From Fennellomyces sp. T-0311 (lineage: Eukaryota > Mucoromycota > Mucoromycetes > Mucorales > Lichtheimiaceae), in the NCBI GenBank assembly GCA_025266875.1, contig JALLLT010000039.1, positions 62,001-126,000 of the forward strand: a DNA stretch of 64,000 bases, written 5' to 3'. Of this stretch, positions 45,601 through 56,622 are shown in pieces (position 1 is the first letter of the stretch; each line of letters opens with the position of its first letter). The translations under genes and the position numbers were made by a program. The notes below the pieces were generated by a model. It was not told the origin of the DNA. It saw only the letters and a list, made by a program, of their open reading frames with translations, and ran no database searches.

Positions 45601-47558
45601 CCATCATCTCTGGGTATAGGCTTGGATACAGGCATGTAACGCATATCCACCTTGATTTGGCCAAAAGGTTTGCCATTGTGTCGAAGATCCAGATCCATAT
45701 CCTCAAGACTATAATCATCGTCATTGTCCAAGTCTTTGAGGTCGAAATGGGCACGAGCGATGCGTCGATCCTTGGAACCGCTCGACTGGTTTCGCAGTTC
45801 AAGGGATAACACGGATGTCAAGTTATTCAACATTAAAAAGTGAGTTTCGTTCCATCGAGGATCCAAAGTGTTTTCTTGGACAGAGGTACGGCCCAACTCC
45901 TGAGCCTTGTCGAGATAGAATCGAATGTATGGATTGACCTGGCCAGAAATATCGCGCGCATTGATGGTTGTGGTCGAGTAAACAGTGACGGCAAGGACAC
46001 CATTGGCTTGCGCTAACAATAGATTACGTTCAGCAAAAAGTAGATATACGAGACATGCAAGTTACTTACTGATATCCAGTTCACCGGAAAAGAACTTGTC
46101 CACGTCGAATGCAAATACATTGGGATAATACATCATTGGATCTAGAATTGCATGAACTTGATCGCGAACGAAGCTTTGCAGACCAGGAATCTGTAGTTTT
46201 TTATTAGGTTATACAGTAGATTACACGAAATAAAGCAACTTACATTGGTTACATCAAGACCACCACCAATAGGTTTGAGCACATAGTCGAAGTGCGGTTT
46301 CTTCAAGAAACACGCTTCGACCATCTTGACATGCGGAAACTTGCTCATAAACTTGAGTTTGATGCGCATGTTGCCTTGGAAACTCATATCCTCGACGAGC
46401 ACAGGGATACCGGCACCCACCATGCCTTTGCCCAAACGAATGGTGAGCATGACTTTGGGGTTGACCTTGTTATCCAACTGTTTTCTGGTCATATGCGACA
46501 GGTCATTCGGCTTGAAACTGACAACCCAATCCATGCACTTGTAAAAAAAAGATTGAGCTGTGCTGATCATTTCATAACCAAGCGTACTACATTACCACAG
46601 TATCTGGTTCTGGCTCCTGCAACATGCGCACGCTTTCAACACGAAAAGGCTTGGTTCCCAAAGTAAAAGTGGTCAGGCGCACGGAGTCGAGGAAACCGGG
46701 CAAATAATCGACGAGATAGGTGTCGATATTATCAATGACATAGGCGCTCATGACGGGTTCAAAGATAAGCCAGAACTTTTGGAGAAAGCTGTTGAGCCAT
46801 TCGACGGGCTCCTTCTCCAGCTCCAAGAACTGCAACTTGGTCAGTGCGCGATCGATATCATCGCGTGCCTGGTGTCGGAAACGGCGACTGGTTGTCTGAG
46901 AATACGTGACGACGAACAAGCAGCCCAGAGCAAAGGTGATGAACCCGCCGCCCAACGAGCCAAGCAACCAAAATATCACGCCAATGGTAAAGATAGCGCC
47001 ACTGTGGCCCCACCATTTGCTGAAAAACAAAAACGACACCATGTTCTCCAACGGGTCGGCGGTTTTGTTTTCGGCCGCGGCCAGCTGGATAGGCCCACCT
47101 GGGTTGGGTTGTGTGGAGAAGGCGGTCCAGCCTACGCGATACCATTCGGGAATGCGTGATTGTTGCTGTTGCGGTAGTTGTGAGGACGAGGGTGTGCGAG
47201 GCGTGCGAGGGGTACGTGGCCCACTGCTGAGGCGCTTATGACCTGAGGTTTTGACAGGCGCGACAGGTTTTCGCTGTGCGGCCGACAATGCTTGTTTGAT
47301 TTGGTCGACATCGCTGGTGCCTAATTCGGTTTGCAGACCTCCTCGCTTATTGCCAAGGTTGCGGAAATCAGGTAATAAGTCTTTAGGAATGCCACGCTCG
47401 GCAGCTTCCCGTTTGGCAGCTGGACTATTGTCTGGGTCAAAGGAGTGTATAGGCGTTTCAGCCTGGTGACGAATGTGTTCATTGGCAGCGACAGCCATGG
47501 CTTTTTCTTGCTCGCGTTGTTCCCGCTCAGTATTGCCGTTTATGCTGCTTTCGTTCAT
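42623..47558 (-). CDS. Tricalbin (ER-plasma membrane tether, SMP plus five C2 domains)
   Basis: Twelve exons (46596-47558, 46244-46537, 46070-46190, 45575-46012, 45096-45512, 44687-45056, 43954-44633, 43767-43894, 43445-43702, 42907-43376, 42623-42845 and the joins between them) encode 1453 aa. A disordered N-terminus leads to a membrane hairpin at about 185-219 (GVIFWLLGSLGGGFITFALG). An SMP lipid-transfer domain follows at about 250-455 (PVEWLNSFLQKFWLIFEPVM, MDWVVSFKPNDLS, PGLQSFVRDQVHAILDPMM). C2 domains begin near residues 460, 606, 748, 1075 and 1325. C2-3, C2-4 and C2-5 keep the Ca-binding GKSDPYV/GTSDPYV loops, while C2-1 and C2-2 have lost them. The C2-4 exon is entered through a GC-AG intron (43895-43953). 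The 45057-45095 intron has only 39 nt. Yeast tricalbins hold ER to the plasma membrane and move lipids. Confidence 0.92.
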
Positions 47559-47688
47559 GGCGGATATTTGGGAAAACGGAAAGGATGGCCCGAAATGTGC
47601 GTGATAGGTCTCCGCTGCTTTACTCTTTTCGGCATCATGTCACAATTTATTATGGCATGGTTTCAATCAAAAGGGGTGCTTTATTATA

Positions 47689-48736
47689 TTATTGGAACAC
47701 TCGCTTGTTGCTCAATTCGCCTTCCTGGCCCTCCGACTCCTTAATTCGGACCTTTCGCTCACTGATGGCTGCCTGGCGGTTCTGGTATTTGGCCTTCTGC
47801 TCCTTGAGCTGCGCCGCTCGCACCTACAGAAAAAAGAACATAGCGTGAGTAAAAAGCCATTGCCATGTATGGTCCTATTTTTTTTCTTCCTTACAAAGTT
47901 GGGGTGCACGAATTCTGGGTTTTCAAACACGGTAGGGCCTCCAAACGACCCATCGAATATGCGGATCACCGTTAAGCAGAACCGAGGCCCGATCTCCACA
48001 AGCGAAACATCGCCCTTGTCCTTGGCCGTGAAGCCCGGTGTGTTGTCCTTGTTCTTTTCGACAACCTGGTAGTTGCGGAACCAAATTCTGTTGTCAACAA
48101 TCGAAAACGTCAAAACGTGGTCGATGAAAGGCTTGGATCGACGCGATCCCTTGGGAACATTGAACACCTGCGACAGTAACTCCTTTAATAACTGCCAGTG
48201 CGGTGCCGAATCAAACGTCTTGTCGAATGAGAGGATGTGGCGCGATCCCTTCAAACAGTTGCCCGTCATTTTCAATTCATCCATGGTGTGTACTGCATGC
48301 CATATGAACACTCCAGGACTTTATCGCGATAGAACAGCACTTACAGTTTTGAACGTGGAATTTGACCGATGGGCCGTTGGGGGTTTTGGACATCCAAAGA
48401 TACAGATCTTTTCGCTTGCGTACCTCGAAAAAGATACAGTTGTTGCAGTTGTTCAGATCAGCCAGTTCATTTAGAATGACCAGGTTGTCCTTTGTGTCGA
48501 GCTTCGAGTCTTTTTTTGAATGAGGCAAAAGTCCTTCGAGATCCGTAAGTAAATGACGGTAACTATCGTTCAATCATCGATCAGATCGTGTTTTTTCTTT
48601 TTTCCAAAAGCTTTTACCGAAAGACAATGCCGCGAGAAGCAAGTAGCATTACTCGCTGCTTGTTGATTCGCTTGTCTTTGACTTTTTTATCGGCTGATCC
48701 CACCGCTTTCTCGGCTGCCTTGAATACGCTGGCCAT
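47689..48736 (-). CDS. BRX1: Ribosome biogenesis protein BRX1 (Brix domain)
   Basis: Exons 48618-48736, 48345-48562, 47895-48292 and 47689-47823 encode 289 aa, as in yeast (291). Brix-domain landmarks run in order: INKQRVMLLASRGIVFRYRH, LLPHSKKDSKLDTKDNLVIL, NNCIFFEVRKRKDLYLWM, TMDELKMTGNCLKGSRHILS, SKPFIDHVLTFSIVDNRIWF and VEIGPRFCLTVIRIFDGSFG. The C-terminal coil is charged. BRX1 is a nucleolar factor for early 60S assembly that pairs with Ebp2. The stop lies 130 bp upstream of the tricalbin start on the same strand, so tricalbin's promoter is very short. Confidence 0.95.
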
Positions 48737-49614
48737 TCTATGATATGTAAAATTGGAGGGAAAAAAAAGTCGGACCTTTCAACTGTCGTAACTAGGTTAA
48801 TCCAAAAAGCCACCGGTCTTTCACTTTAATGCAAAATTCACCTGTTGACGTTGCACACGGCTTTCCAGGTAACCAGGTAATAAATTATTAGCTTTAATTT
48901 TTGAATACTATCGCGATTACATATGAATAGCTCATCATAATCGAATGCTCTATTCATGTTTCGGCCAGAAAAAATGGTATGGTACATATCAACCACTTGT
49001 GTATGTGTGTGTTATTGACTGTCACCCTGCGCAAATGCATGGGTCCTGCTTACACTACATAAATGATAACGGAAATGTCACACGTAAATCATAACTCTCT
49101 GTTTCCATTGAGATGTGGATCCAGCTGGACAATATGCTATACTGAATGGAAGCAGTAGTATACACGATACCTTGATGACAACCACAATATTACAAACTTC
49201 TCTGAGCGCTAGAACCATACATATCCCATTAACTCCATGTACGTATGCCAACCAGCACGATAAGACTCCATATGTTGTATAAAGATTGAGTGACCGAGTG
49301 AGCATCCGCCACCCGGTGTTGTACAATACGACCGGTATCAGATAAAAATCGGCATCTCCCACCCCTGGCTTTTCATATTAGAAATGTGACAATGCTCTCA
49401 CTTTTTAGGAGCAAAATCAAGGTCCTTGGTGGGTACAATTAGAGAGAGTGTATGAAAGTATACATACACGCTGCACTGCGACAGAACAAAACTTTCACCT
49501 CTATTCGTGTTTCACTTGAACTACTGACAAATATTTGCTATCTGGAAAATACTATATTTATTGGTAAGTGGTGGAATATTTTCTTTCGTTTATTTCACAC
49601 TACATAACAAAAAA
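48737..49614. other. Divergent intergenic region
   Basis: About 880 AT-rich bases lie between the BRX1 and transporter start codons. No gene is supported. The open frame at 49078-49362 has no domain. Confidence 0.55.
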
Positions 49615-51448
49615 ATGAGAAACAGGAACTACATGGCAACAGCAAGCAGCACTGAGCCCGCGTTGGTCCAGCAAAAAGCAAACAGGCGTGATAAAAAATT
49701 ACCACCACTTACCGAACAAAGCATCGTAGTTCCAACACGGAATCATTCACCGAATAACAATGATGACGACGACGATGAATCTATGCTAGAACCTATGGAC
49801 GGAAGGCGCGCATGGGTTGTAATGGTGGGACTTTCGTTCATGTGTATGATTGCAGGCTTACCGAATTGCTGGTATGAAATATCGATTACAAACAAACGTT
49901 CGCTCTAATCTATTCTATTACAGGGGTAAGCACAATAACATTCATTATTATTTCTTTTCTGACATTGGTAAAAAAAAGGTGTTATGCAAGATTACTATTT
50001 GAGACATGGAACCTTTGCAAATGTCGATAATGCGGCCTTACAGCTGACTTTGGTTGGTACTGTTTTCCAGGCGGTGGCATTGTCCTTTGTCTTTCTTGTC
50101 AATATCGTATACCCTCTTTTTCCGCTTTGGTTGTATCTTTTGAGTGGAATTACTCTCCAAGTAGTTGGACTTTTATGCTGCGCTCAAGCAACTGCGGTAT
50201 GTTTGAAACGATCGTGAACATTAAAGCTAAAGATCATGCTTTACAAATAGATTTGGCAATTATACTTGTCACTAAGCATATGTACTGGCATTGGTGCTGC
50301 TATTGTAACAGTGGTACATACATTTACCCCTCACCCTCCCTCCCAAAAAAAAAAAAGCTTTGGACGTTGAAAACGTACCCCCATTTGATAGGCGAACTTT
50401 AGGTTGCTCGTGCAATGGTTTACCAAATTTCGTAGCACTGCCTTTGGAATCAATGTGAGTCTTTGCTCTCTGGTAGCCTTCATTCTTCCATATATAATGG
50501 TTCCCGTAAACAACAATCTTGGTCCTGCGTGGTATGAGACGGAAAAAAGAAACTAGGCATCAATTGGAGAATATTAATGACATTATACGCAGGACATTTC
50601 GCATCATTGGGTTATCGATTCTTGCCTTGCAGCTTGTCGCATTTCCACTTGTCAAAGAAAGAAAGCGCGCATCCGAAAGTCCAATGAAAGAAATCCGGGA
50701 TACACTGGACCTTAGTTTGCTGAAGAACCTCAATTTTCTTGTCTGGACATGTATAGGGCCAATTCAACTATACGCTTTCTATATCACATTTACCTATGTG
50801 CCATGTATGCCCTATCGTTCATTCTGTCAATGAGTATGCCAACTGACAGTTATTGGAACAGCTTACGCAACGTATATTGGATTAACGGACTTTCAGGGAG
50901 GAGCAATTGTCTCAGTGTTAGCATTAACGGGTGTTGTAGGCCGTATACTTGTCGGGTGAGTGATGGAGCATACCCTGCTGCGCTATAATTTTAACTCATG
51001 CTTATATAGCATGGCTGGTGACAGAATTGGAAACTTAAACACATTCACTGTATGCATGGCCATATCTGCGTTCTCTGTCTTGGTAATATGGACTTTTGCC
51101 TATACCTTTGCCACAATGATACTGTTTGCAGTTGTACAAGGATTCGTGGGTGGAACTTATTTCTCGCTATGTACGTATAAAAAAAAGACGTTTTTGTTGC
51201 TCACTGCGTGGATCTGACCAAATCTTCATGTAGCAACTCCAATCACAGCTGTCGTTGTTGGGATTGAAAAGTTTCCGGGAGCAATGGGTATCCGATGTAT
51301 TGCACTCAGTTTGATCGTGTTTGGCCCCTTTTTGGCAAACTACTTGAAATCCATGCGAATTTTTATCGGTGCAAGTTATGCGGTCTGCGCCTTGCTCACA
51401 CTTTTCCTCAAGTTTAGATTAGATAAAAGACCTTGGGCAAAAATATAA
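49615..51448 (+). CDS. Monocarboxylate-type MFS transporter, with a predicted 2-nt exon
   Basis: Nine exons (49615-49871, 49924-49925, 49979-50196, 50251-50313, 50392-50531, 50593-50804, 50862-50955, 51010-51170, 51234-51448) encode 453 aa. The cytosolic N-terminus is acidic (NNNDDDDDESM). The first helix starts at DGRRAWVVMVGLSFMCMIAGLPNCWGVM. IWQLYLSLSICTGIGAA and VQWFTKFRSTAFGIN match helices 4-5 of the fungal MCT/Mch family. A central cytosolic loop (VKERKRASESPMKEIRDTL) separates the halves. YIGLTDFQGGAIVSVLALTGVVGRIL and GFVGGTYFSLSTPITAVVVG belong to the second half. Mch proteins transport carboxylates or riboflavin; the substrate is unknown here. The second exon is only GG, and the phase closes only if it is included. 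Confidence 0.85.
49924..49925 (+). other. Predicted 2-nt microexon (GG) of the MFS transporter
   Basis: Exon 1 ends TGC TG/GTATGA and exon 3 begins AAG/GT GTT ATG. A lone GG lies between a TTACAG acceptor (49921-49923) and a GTAAGC donor (49926). The flanking introns would be 52 and 53 nt, both typical here. TG-GG-GT gives Trp-Gly, as the family expects. Skipping it shifts the frame. It could also be a recursive splice point. Confidence 0.6.
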
Positions 51449-52909
51449 TAAACAACCTTTATGCTGCATGGACTGGAAGATCCCCACAGGATACGCTCTG
51501 AGAACTTTTTTTTTGTTTTCGAGTTCAATACACCATGCACTATCGTACAAACCGGAGCAGGCTTGAACTGCTTATTTCCGCACACCCCTACTACTCCTCT
51601 TTCTCTGGTAATCGACCTGTTTAATGTCATATATGTTACGTTCTAGCCTACTTGTGCACTTGAGAGAGTCGTGCACAAAAGTGCGTTGCCGCAACAGCGA
51701 CACAGTGGTAAAAATAGGCGGCAATGTTTGAAAGGCATCTTGGAGTTGTGTTCGTTTTTACTTTTGGTCAGCATGAATCGAAATGCAAACGAGATTCCTT
51801 TGGCTCTGCGATTGCCATTACCTTGCTTGACCCCTTTGCAGCATTAAATAAGGTTGCATAAGTGTAGTACCTCGGTCGAAGTATGACTCCAGGCGTGCGT
51901 AAAAGCGTAGCAACAGCTGATTCGCGTGCGCAAAAATGGAATGCGTCACGATTGAAAGAACTGTGATGGTATAACCGGAATGAGCGATTTGGAAAGGGTG
52001 CAGTGCCCACGGGCAATCTGCAGCATGACATTAGCTTTAGGATCATAAAGGAAGACGATCCGTTTGACCGCGGAGCATTCATCCCTCATAAACAAAACAG
52101 TTTCTTTGGCAACACATTGCTTGGCTACGTTTACAGTGGCAACCGCTTTGGTTGATTCAAAGACATTCTTATGGGAGCACAAGGCACAGTTTATTGTCAT
52201 TTTCTTATTTGGTTTAAAAAGGCGTTCTCAGAAAGTAGACTTGTTGCTCACAAAGGATCAAACACAAGAGAGACTTCTACTATAGCTCATCATAGAACGT
52301 GGGCAGTCAACTTCTTTCCGGCTCAAAGGTGTAGGACTTTCGGTCGACTCCAACTGGCGTAACCCCTCTGCTACGACAGGCACCGGAACCACCCAAGTGC
52401 ACAGCGTATCCCCAATGCTGACGGACTCACACCCGATATGGCTCAAGTGCTTTTACAGCGATCATGACGAATTATTGTCCACAAACCTGATCCGGGAAAG
52501 AGAGTTGATTTGAAGAAAAAGAGAGGTGCGCAGCATGTGAAATCGCCTTTTTATGCAAACCGGCGGGCCCACACTGGCGGCACCTGAATTTGCCAAGTCG
52601 ATATGAGCCAGAAGCAAAAGCGGGTCCCATGGTCCTCTGTAACCACCCACTGCTTTCCATCCAACGTTTAACGATTACGCAGTAAAGAGCAGTACTTGAG
52701 CATTCTGTAGACACCCGAATAATTTCTGTGCGACGTTTCTTTGTCGATATCACCTTTTTTGACATCATTGCCCCAAAACAGACAAAATATTCAACTCTTG
52801 CTTATGTACGCTTCCAAACTCTTTTCCACCTGCATTATCAAAACACGATCAATCAGCCATATCTTCTGCATCATCTACTCCAATTACTCATCGAAAATTT
52901 GAAGGCAAG
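51449..52909. other. 1.5-kb spacer with coding-like sequence
   Basis: Less AT-rich than other spacers. Both strands show long nearly open frames between 51750 and 52770, but none has a complete start-splice-stop model. See the separate entry for 51882-52362. Confidence 0.4.
51882..52362 (+). pseudogene. Coding-like frame interrupted by two in-frame TGA codons
   Basis: From an ATG at 51882 one plus-strand frame runs 160 codons to a TAA. It is broken only by two TGA codons, one after LKEL and one after NRFG. Between them are natural-looking runs such as HDISFRIIKEDDPFDRGAFI and NSFFGNTLLGYVYSG. The antisense frame is also unusually open, so the true strand is uncertain. No family is recognised. 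A decayed gene is the simplest reading. Confidence 0.25.
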
Positions 52910-53361
52910 ATGGGCGCCGTTGAAGAGTCAATCGACTCGCTACTCCATCCATGCATCTTGTCTGCATTCAATCCAAACAAAGCAATTTCTCAATCAACAA
53001 TCGCATTGAATAATCTCTACCATGGTTATTACATTCTTCTCCTTGCGCGAGCAAACAAAGGAAAGCTGCCGGAAGCAATTTCAGACGCGCTCAAGCAAAC
53101 GAATATCAGTCCGCATCAGCAGGAGGCTGCTAAGCTATATTCTACACGAGGCAGGCCATTAATATGTATGAGTAAATGCAGTGTGTCATATCTTCCTCCA
53201 AACAGGTACTTCTTTACGAAGAACGGAGCATTGCGAATCAGCAGGTGGATACGTACTTATTGCGAAATGATGATTTAATGTATTGTCCCATTTCCACCGA
53301 AGAGCTCTATGTCACCATAAAGCACTGCCACCAAGTATTTTATAAGCAATTATTATATTAG
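52910..53361 (+). CDS. Hypothetical protein (two exons, 133 aa)
   Basis: Exon 1 (52910-53171) starts MGAVEESIDSLLHPCILSAF and continues with helical sequence (LNNLYHGYYILLLARANKG, LPEAISDALKQTNISPHQQE). Exon 2 (53222-53361) gives ANQQVDTYLLRNDDLMYCPI and a Tyr/His-rich end. The 50-nt intron is inferred from a GTAAAT donor and a TTTACGAAG acceptor. Using the stronger-looking CAG at about 53205 would break the second frame. No family is recognised. The composition is convincingly protein-like, but the junction is uncertain. Confidence 0.5.
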
Positions 53362-53912
53362 TTGTATTCAAAAAACCAATAATAAGTAGTTTATTTTACT
53401 ACGGAAGACCATTATAATTGCCTCCGGAGGCGGGTATATGTAAAGATTGTATAAGTTTCAGTTTCTGACAAGATGCTTTCTGAACGTAAAGCTAACAGAT
53501 TCCCCAATCTGCGTGGTTTCCAATGAAAATCAAGTACATACAGTAGTTACGCACCTAACAAATAATAGATCATCTACCAGTTTCGCTGTACTTAAACGGA
53601 CTGAAACATCCGACGTGCAGGCCAAGATCAACGCACACTGGTGAAAATCATCCAAAGAACATTCCTATTGGCTTGATTTCAACAGTAATGCAGATCGGAG
53701 GATTACTTTACCATTGACAGCAAAACTAGTGCATAGCTTTTCGTTTATCCGTACCGAGTTTTCGTCACATACTGCTACTGAACAAACCATATTGAATCGT
53801 TTTGCTGTCTTTAAACAACTTGCCAGGAACCATGGTTCTAGATACATCAGTAGCCAAATGATATAAAAAGGGTCAGGAACACTTTGGATCGATCAGCATT
53901 ATAATCAAAATA
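53362..53912. other. Spacer upstream of thaumatin-like gene
   Basis: AT-rich, with no gene supported. A possible TATA-like ATGATATAAAAAGG at about 53857-53870 lies some 45 bp before the thaumatin-like ATG. Confidence 0.5.
53858..53872 (+). promoter_or_regulatory. Candidate TATA box of the thaumatin-like gene
   Basis: TGATATAAAAAGGG lies about 45 bp upstream of the start codon of a secreted-protein gene of the kind that is often strongly and TATA-dependently expressed. This is a positional inference only. Confidence 0.4.
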
Positions 53913-54740
53913 ATGATGTTGAACATCGTGAAGATTGCCTCCATTCTTGCTATCGCTGGCGTTAGCTTGGCCGCTCCCACCAATTCCACTTCTTCCGATG
54001 CTTCTCCTTCTGCCAGTGCCTCTGCTTCCAACAGCGGTTCGCCAGCCTCATCCTCTGGCGCTTCAAGTGGCAGCTCGTCCCCCACTTCATCGGCTTCTGG
54101 CGCATCAGCATCATCATCCGGCAGCGGCAACTCAACTTCGTCTGGCGGTGATGTTACCGTCACAATCAAAAACAGCTGCAGCAACAACCTGAAGGTCTAC
54201 AAGTTGACCAACGGTGAAGGTGGTGACAAGGAAGATCAAGATGTATCTGCCGGCTCGTCTCAGGATTTCAAGGTCGATTCCAACTGGTCTGGTCGATTCT
54301 GGGGATGTCGCGACGGCGAATCTGGCTGTGATCAATACGGTTCGGCCGTTTCGCTCGCTGAATTCTTGTTCAAGGGTTACGAAGGCAGCGACTTTTACGA
54401 TATCTCATTTGTGGATGGTTTCAATATCGCTATGAGCATTGAACCTGAAGGCAAATCTGGCGATGGTTACGATTGTGGTTCTCCTACATGCTCCAAGCTT
54501 CCTGATTGTCCTGACGACTTGAAGGCAGATGGTGATGCGTGCAAGAGCGCTTGTGCTGCATTCGGTACCGATGAATACTGCTGCACTGGTGACAAGAACT
54601 CCCCCGACTCGTGTAAAGCCAGTGAATATGCTGACAAGTTCAAGGAAGCTTGTCCTGATGCTTACAGTTATGCTTATGACGATGCCAAGAGCACTTTTGG
54701 ATGTAAGGCCGACAAGTACACTGTCACATTCTGTCCTTAA
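53913..54740 (+). CDS. Secreted thaumatin-like protein with Ser/Gly-rich linker
   Basis: A single exon encodes 275 aa. Residues 1-21 are a signal peptide (ILAIAGVSLAAP). Residues 22-77 are almost pure Ser/Ala/Gly/Pro and are a likely O-glycosylated spacer. The thaumatin domain starts DVTVTIKNSCSNNLKVYKL. Family marks are SGRFWGCRDG, SLAEFLFKG, YDISFVDGFNIAMSIEP, and the Cys-rich part with CPDDLKADGDACKSACAAFG and EYCCTGDKNSPDSCKASEYA. It ends TVTFCP, as in plant and fungal thaumatins. REDDD-type acidic-cleft residues are partly kept. Some members hydrolyse or bind beta-1,3-glucan; wall association is likely. Codon use is C-ending and strong, suggesting high expression. Confidence 0.9.
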   Translation: MMLNIVKIASILAIAGVSLAAPTNSTSSDASPSASASASNSGSPASSSGASSGSSSPTSSASGASASSSGSGNSTSSGGDVTVTIKNSCSNNLKVYKLTNGEGGDKEDQDVSAGSSQDFKVDSNWSGRFWGCRDGESGCDQYGSAVSLAEFLFKGYEGSDFYDISFVDGFNIAMSIEPEGKSGDGYDCGSPTCSKLPDCPDDLKADGDACKSACAAFGTDEYCCTGDKNSPDSCKASEYADKFKEACPDAYSYAYDDAKSTFGCKADKYTVTFCP

Positions 54741-56028
54741 GCATAGAATATATCCAAAGAACATAGCTGGTCTATATGTCTTTCAAATACAACTTTTTAT
54801 TTACCATCCTATTAAATCACTCTTGCTTCTGTTTTATTTGTAATGGGTGTATTATATGTTTGGATTCTCACGAAGCCACATTTCGTGAGACTGTAAACTG
54901 ACTTGGCGTGGATATTTAGTTATGCAGTCTGAACTCATATCAACAAGTGACAAGGGCCCACTGACCGGTGAATGGACACGTTGCACCATTACCTGAGTCA
55001 GAATATATCCGAATTCATCGCGAAATTCGAAGATATTGCGCTTTCCGGAAATTCGAAGTTATCGAATAAACTTAAACAATTCCCGATGAAATTGCAAGAT
55101 ATCGTTTAGGATATTATGTAAGAAAAATAAGAATCTAAGATAATGATATGATAGCATAAATTCAGCAATGATATTGTGCTCGAATGTGCGACACATACCT
55201 TGGGATATCAATGAATATAATTTATATACTTATGATCTTGCATTACCTCGAGTATACAGATACCTATTTCAATTTCATGGCGGTCGCCGATCACGGTGAT
55301 AACCCTTCAGTACTGGTGTTTGTTGGAACATATGCACTTACAGGCACTTTGGCGATGTCTACGCTGTATCTTGATTAGGCGAACGAGATTTATCAGAACA
55401 ATCACGATACCTGTGTCGTTGCCATTGCATTCATTAACGCGATTGGTATGCCTGTACCGAATTCTATCAATGTGAAGCATGCTTTTTTAAACCTGTAAAC
55501 CTTATCCAAAGTTCTTGGGAAAGTCACCAGCTTTGATATGAGCTTTGCTTCCATTTTCCTTACTAATCTCATATGGTCCAGCATTGGATCGCTGTAGACA
55601 GAGACAGCACCTTTGATACAGATAAAGGTATCACATACGATCTTGGTGGTCTGTTATCCATTTGGAAATCATGCTTCTATGCAGAAAAATACGTCACAAA
55701 AGTGCATAAGGCTGTGCTTAGATTGGTGACCGAAGGCAAGTTATGACTCCAGCCAAAGACGACACACTACGTTCTATCACAACAATACTTCATTAACTAG
55801 CCCTATGAAATCAATTCCAGTGATTTCACTTGAATTTGATGGCATATACAGGCACTTTACTCAACAGAAAAAAACTTGGTAATCGCAACGGTTGAAGTTC
55901 TGAGCGCCAGCATATCTCAAACAATGTCAATCCGCTTGTCGTTAGTAGCATAATTGAACTCCAGCCAACCAGCCGTAGAAGCATGGACTGAGCAGATCCA
56001 GAAATCCCCCTCTAACCAATACTCAAAA
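54741..56028. other. 1.3-kb spacer with possible old coding remnants
   Basis: AT-rich. A plus-strand stretch at about 55270-55720 has partly open frames (for example FVGTYALTGTLAMSTLYLD, then AFINAIGMPVPNSINVKHAF after a stop). This may be a decayed gene, but no family is recognised. Confidence 0.4.
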
Positions 56029-56622
56029 ATGGTATGTAGAAAGGGAGAGGGAGAGGAATACAAAATGATGGATGAATGGATTGATTAACGGATGGATGGA
56101 TGGATGGATGGGATTAGGGTCGCGTTCGTACCAAGACTGTCAAGAAGGCCTCGCGTGTGCTTATCGAAAAGTACTATCCCCGCCTCACCTTGGATTTCCA
56201 GACCAACAAGAAGATCTGCGATGAGGTTGCCATCATCTCCTCCAAGCGTCTTCGCAACAAGATTGCTGGTTTCACCACCCACTTGATGAAGCGTATTTCG
56301 CGTGGTCCTGTCCGTGGTATCTCCTTCAAGTTGCAGGAGGAGGAGCGTGAGCGCCGCGACAACTTCGTGCCCGAGCAATCTGCTTTGGACACCACCACCA
56401 TTGAGATCGATCCTGATACTCAGGTGAATATATATATATATACTGAAAAATGGAATAGTTATTGATATCTGTTTACTTTTTTTTTTTTACTAGGACTTGC
56501 TCAAGTCGCTCAACTTTGACCTTCCTAACGTTCAGGTGACCCAGCCCGTTGCTGCTTCTGCCGCCACTGACGTCCGTCGTCCTCGTCGCAGCGGTCCCCG
56601 TCCCCCTCGCCAGGAGGCTTAA
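56029..56622 (+). CDS. RPS17: 40S ribosomal protein eS17 (RPS17)
   Basis: Exons 56029-56031, 56118-56423 and 56494-56622 encode 145 aa. Exon 1 is the ATG alone. The protein continues [60 protein letters not shown] and a C-terminal [20 protein letters not shown]. The sequence is nearly identical to eS17 across eukaryotes, with a Pro/Arg-rich extension ([15 protein letters not shown]). Codons are strongly biased to C/G-ending optimal forms, as expected for a highly expressed gene. The first intron (86 nt) contains a GGAT tetranucleotide run. Confidence 0.97.
56089..56112. repeat. (GGAT)n microsatellite in RPS17 intron 1
   Basis: About five tandem GGAT units lie just before the 3' splice site of the first RPS17 intron, where a pyrimidine tract would normally be. 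Length variation here could affect splicing. Confidence 0.75.
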
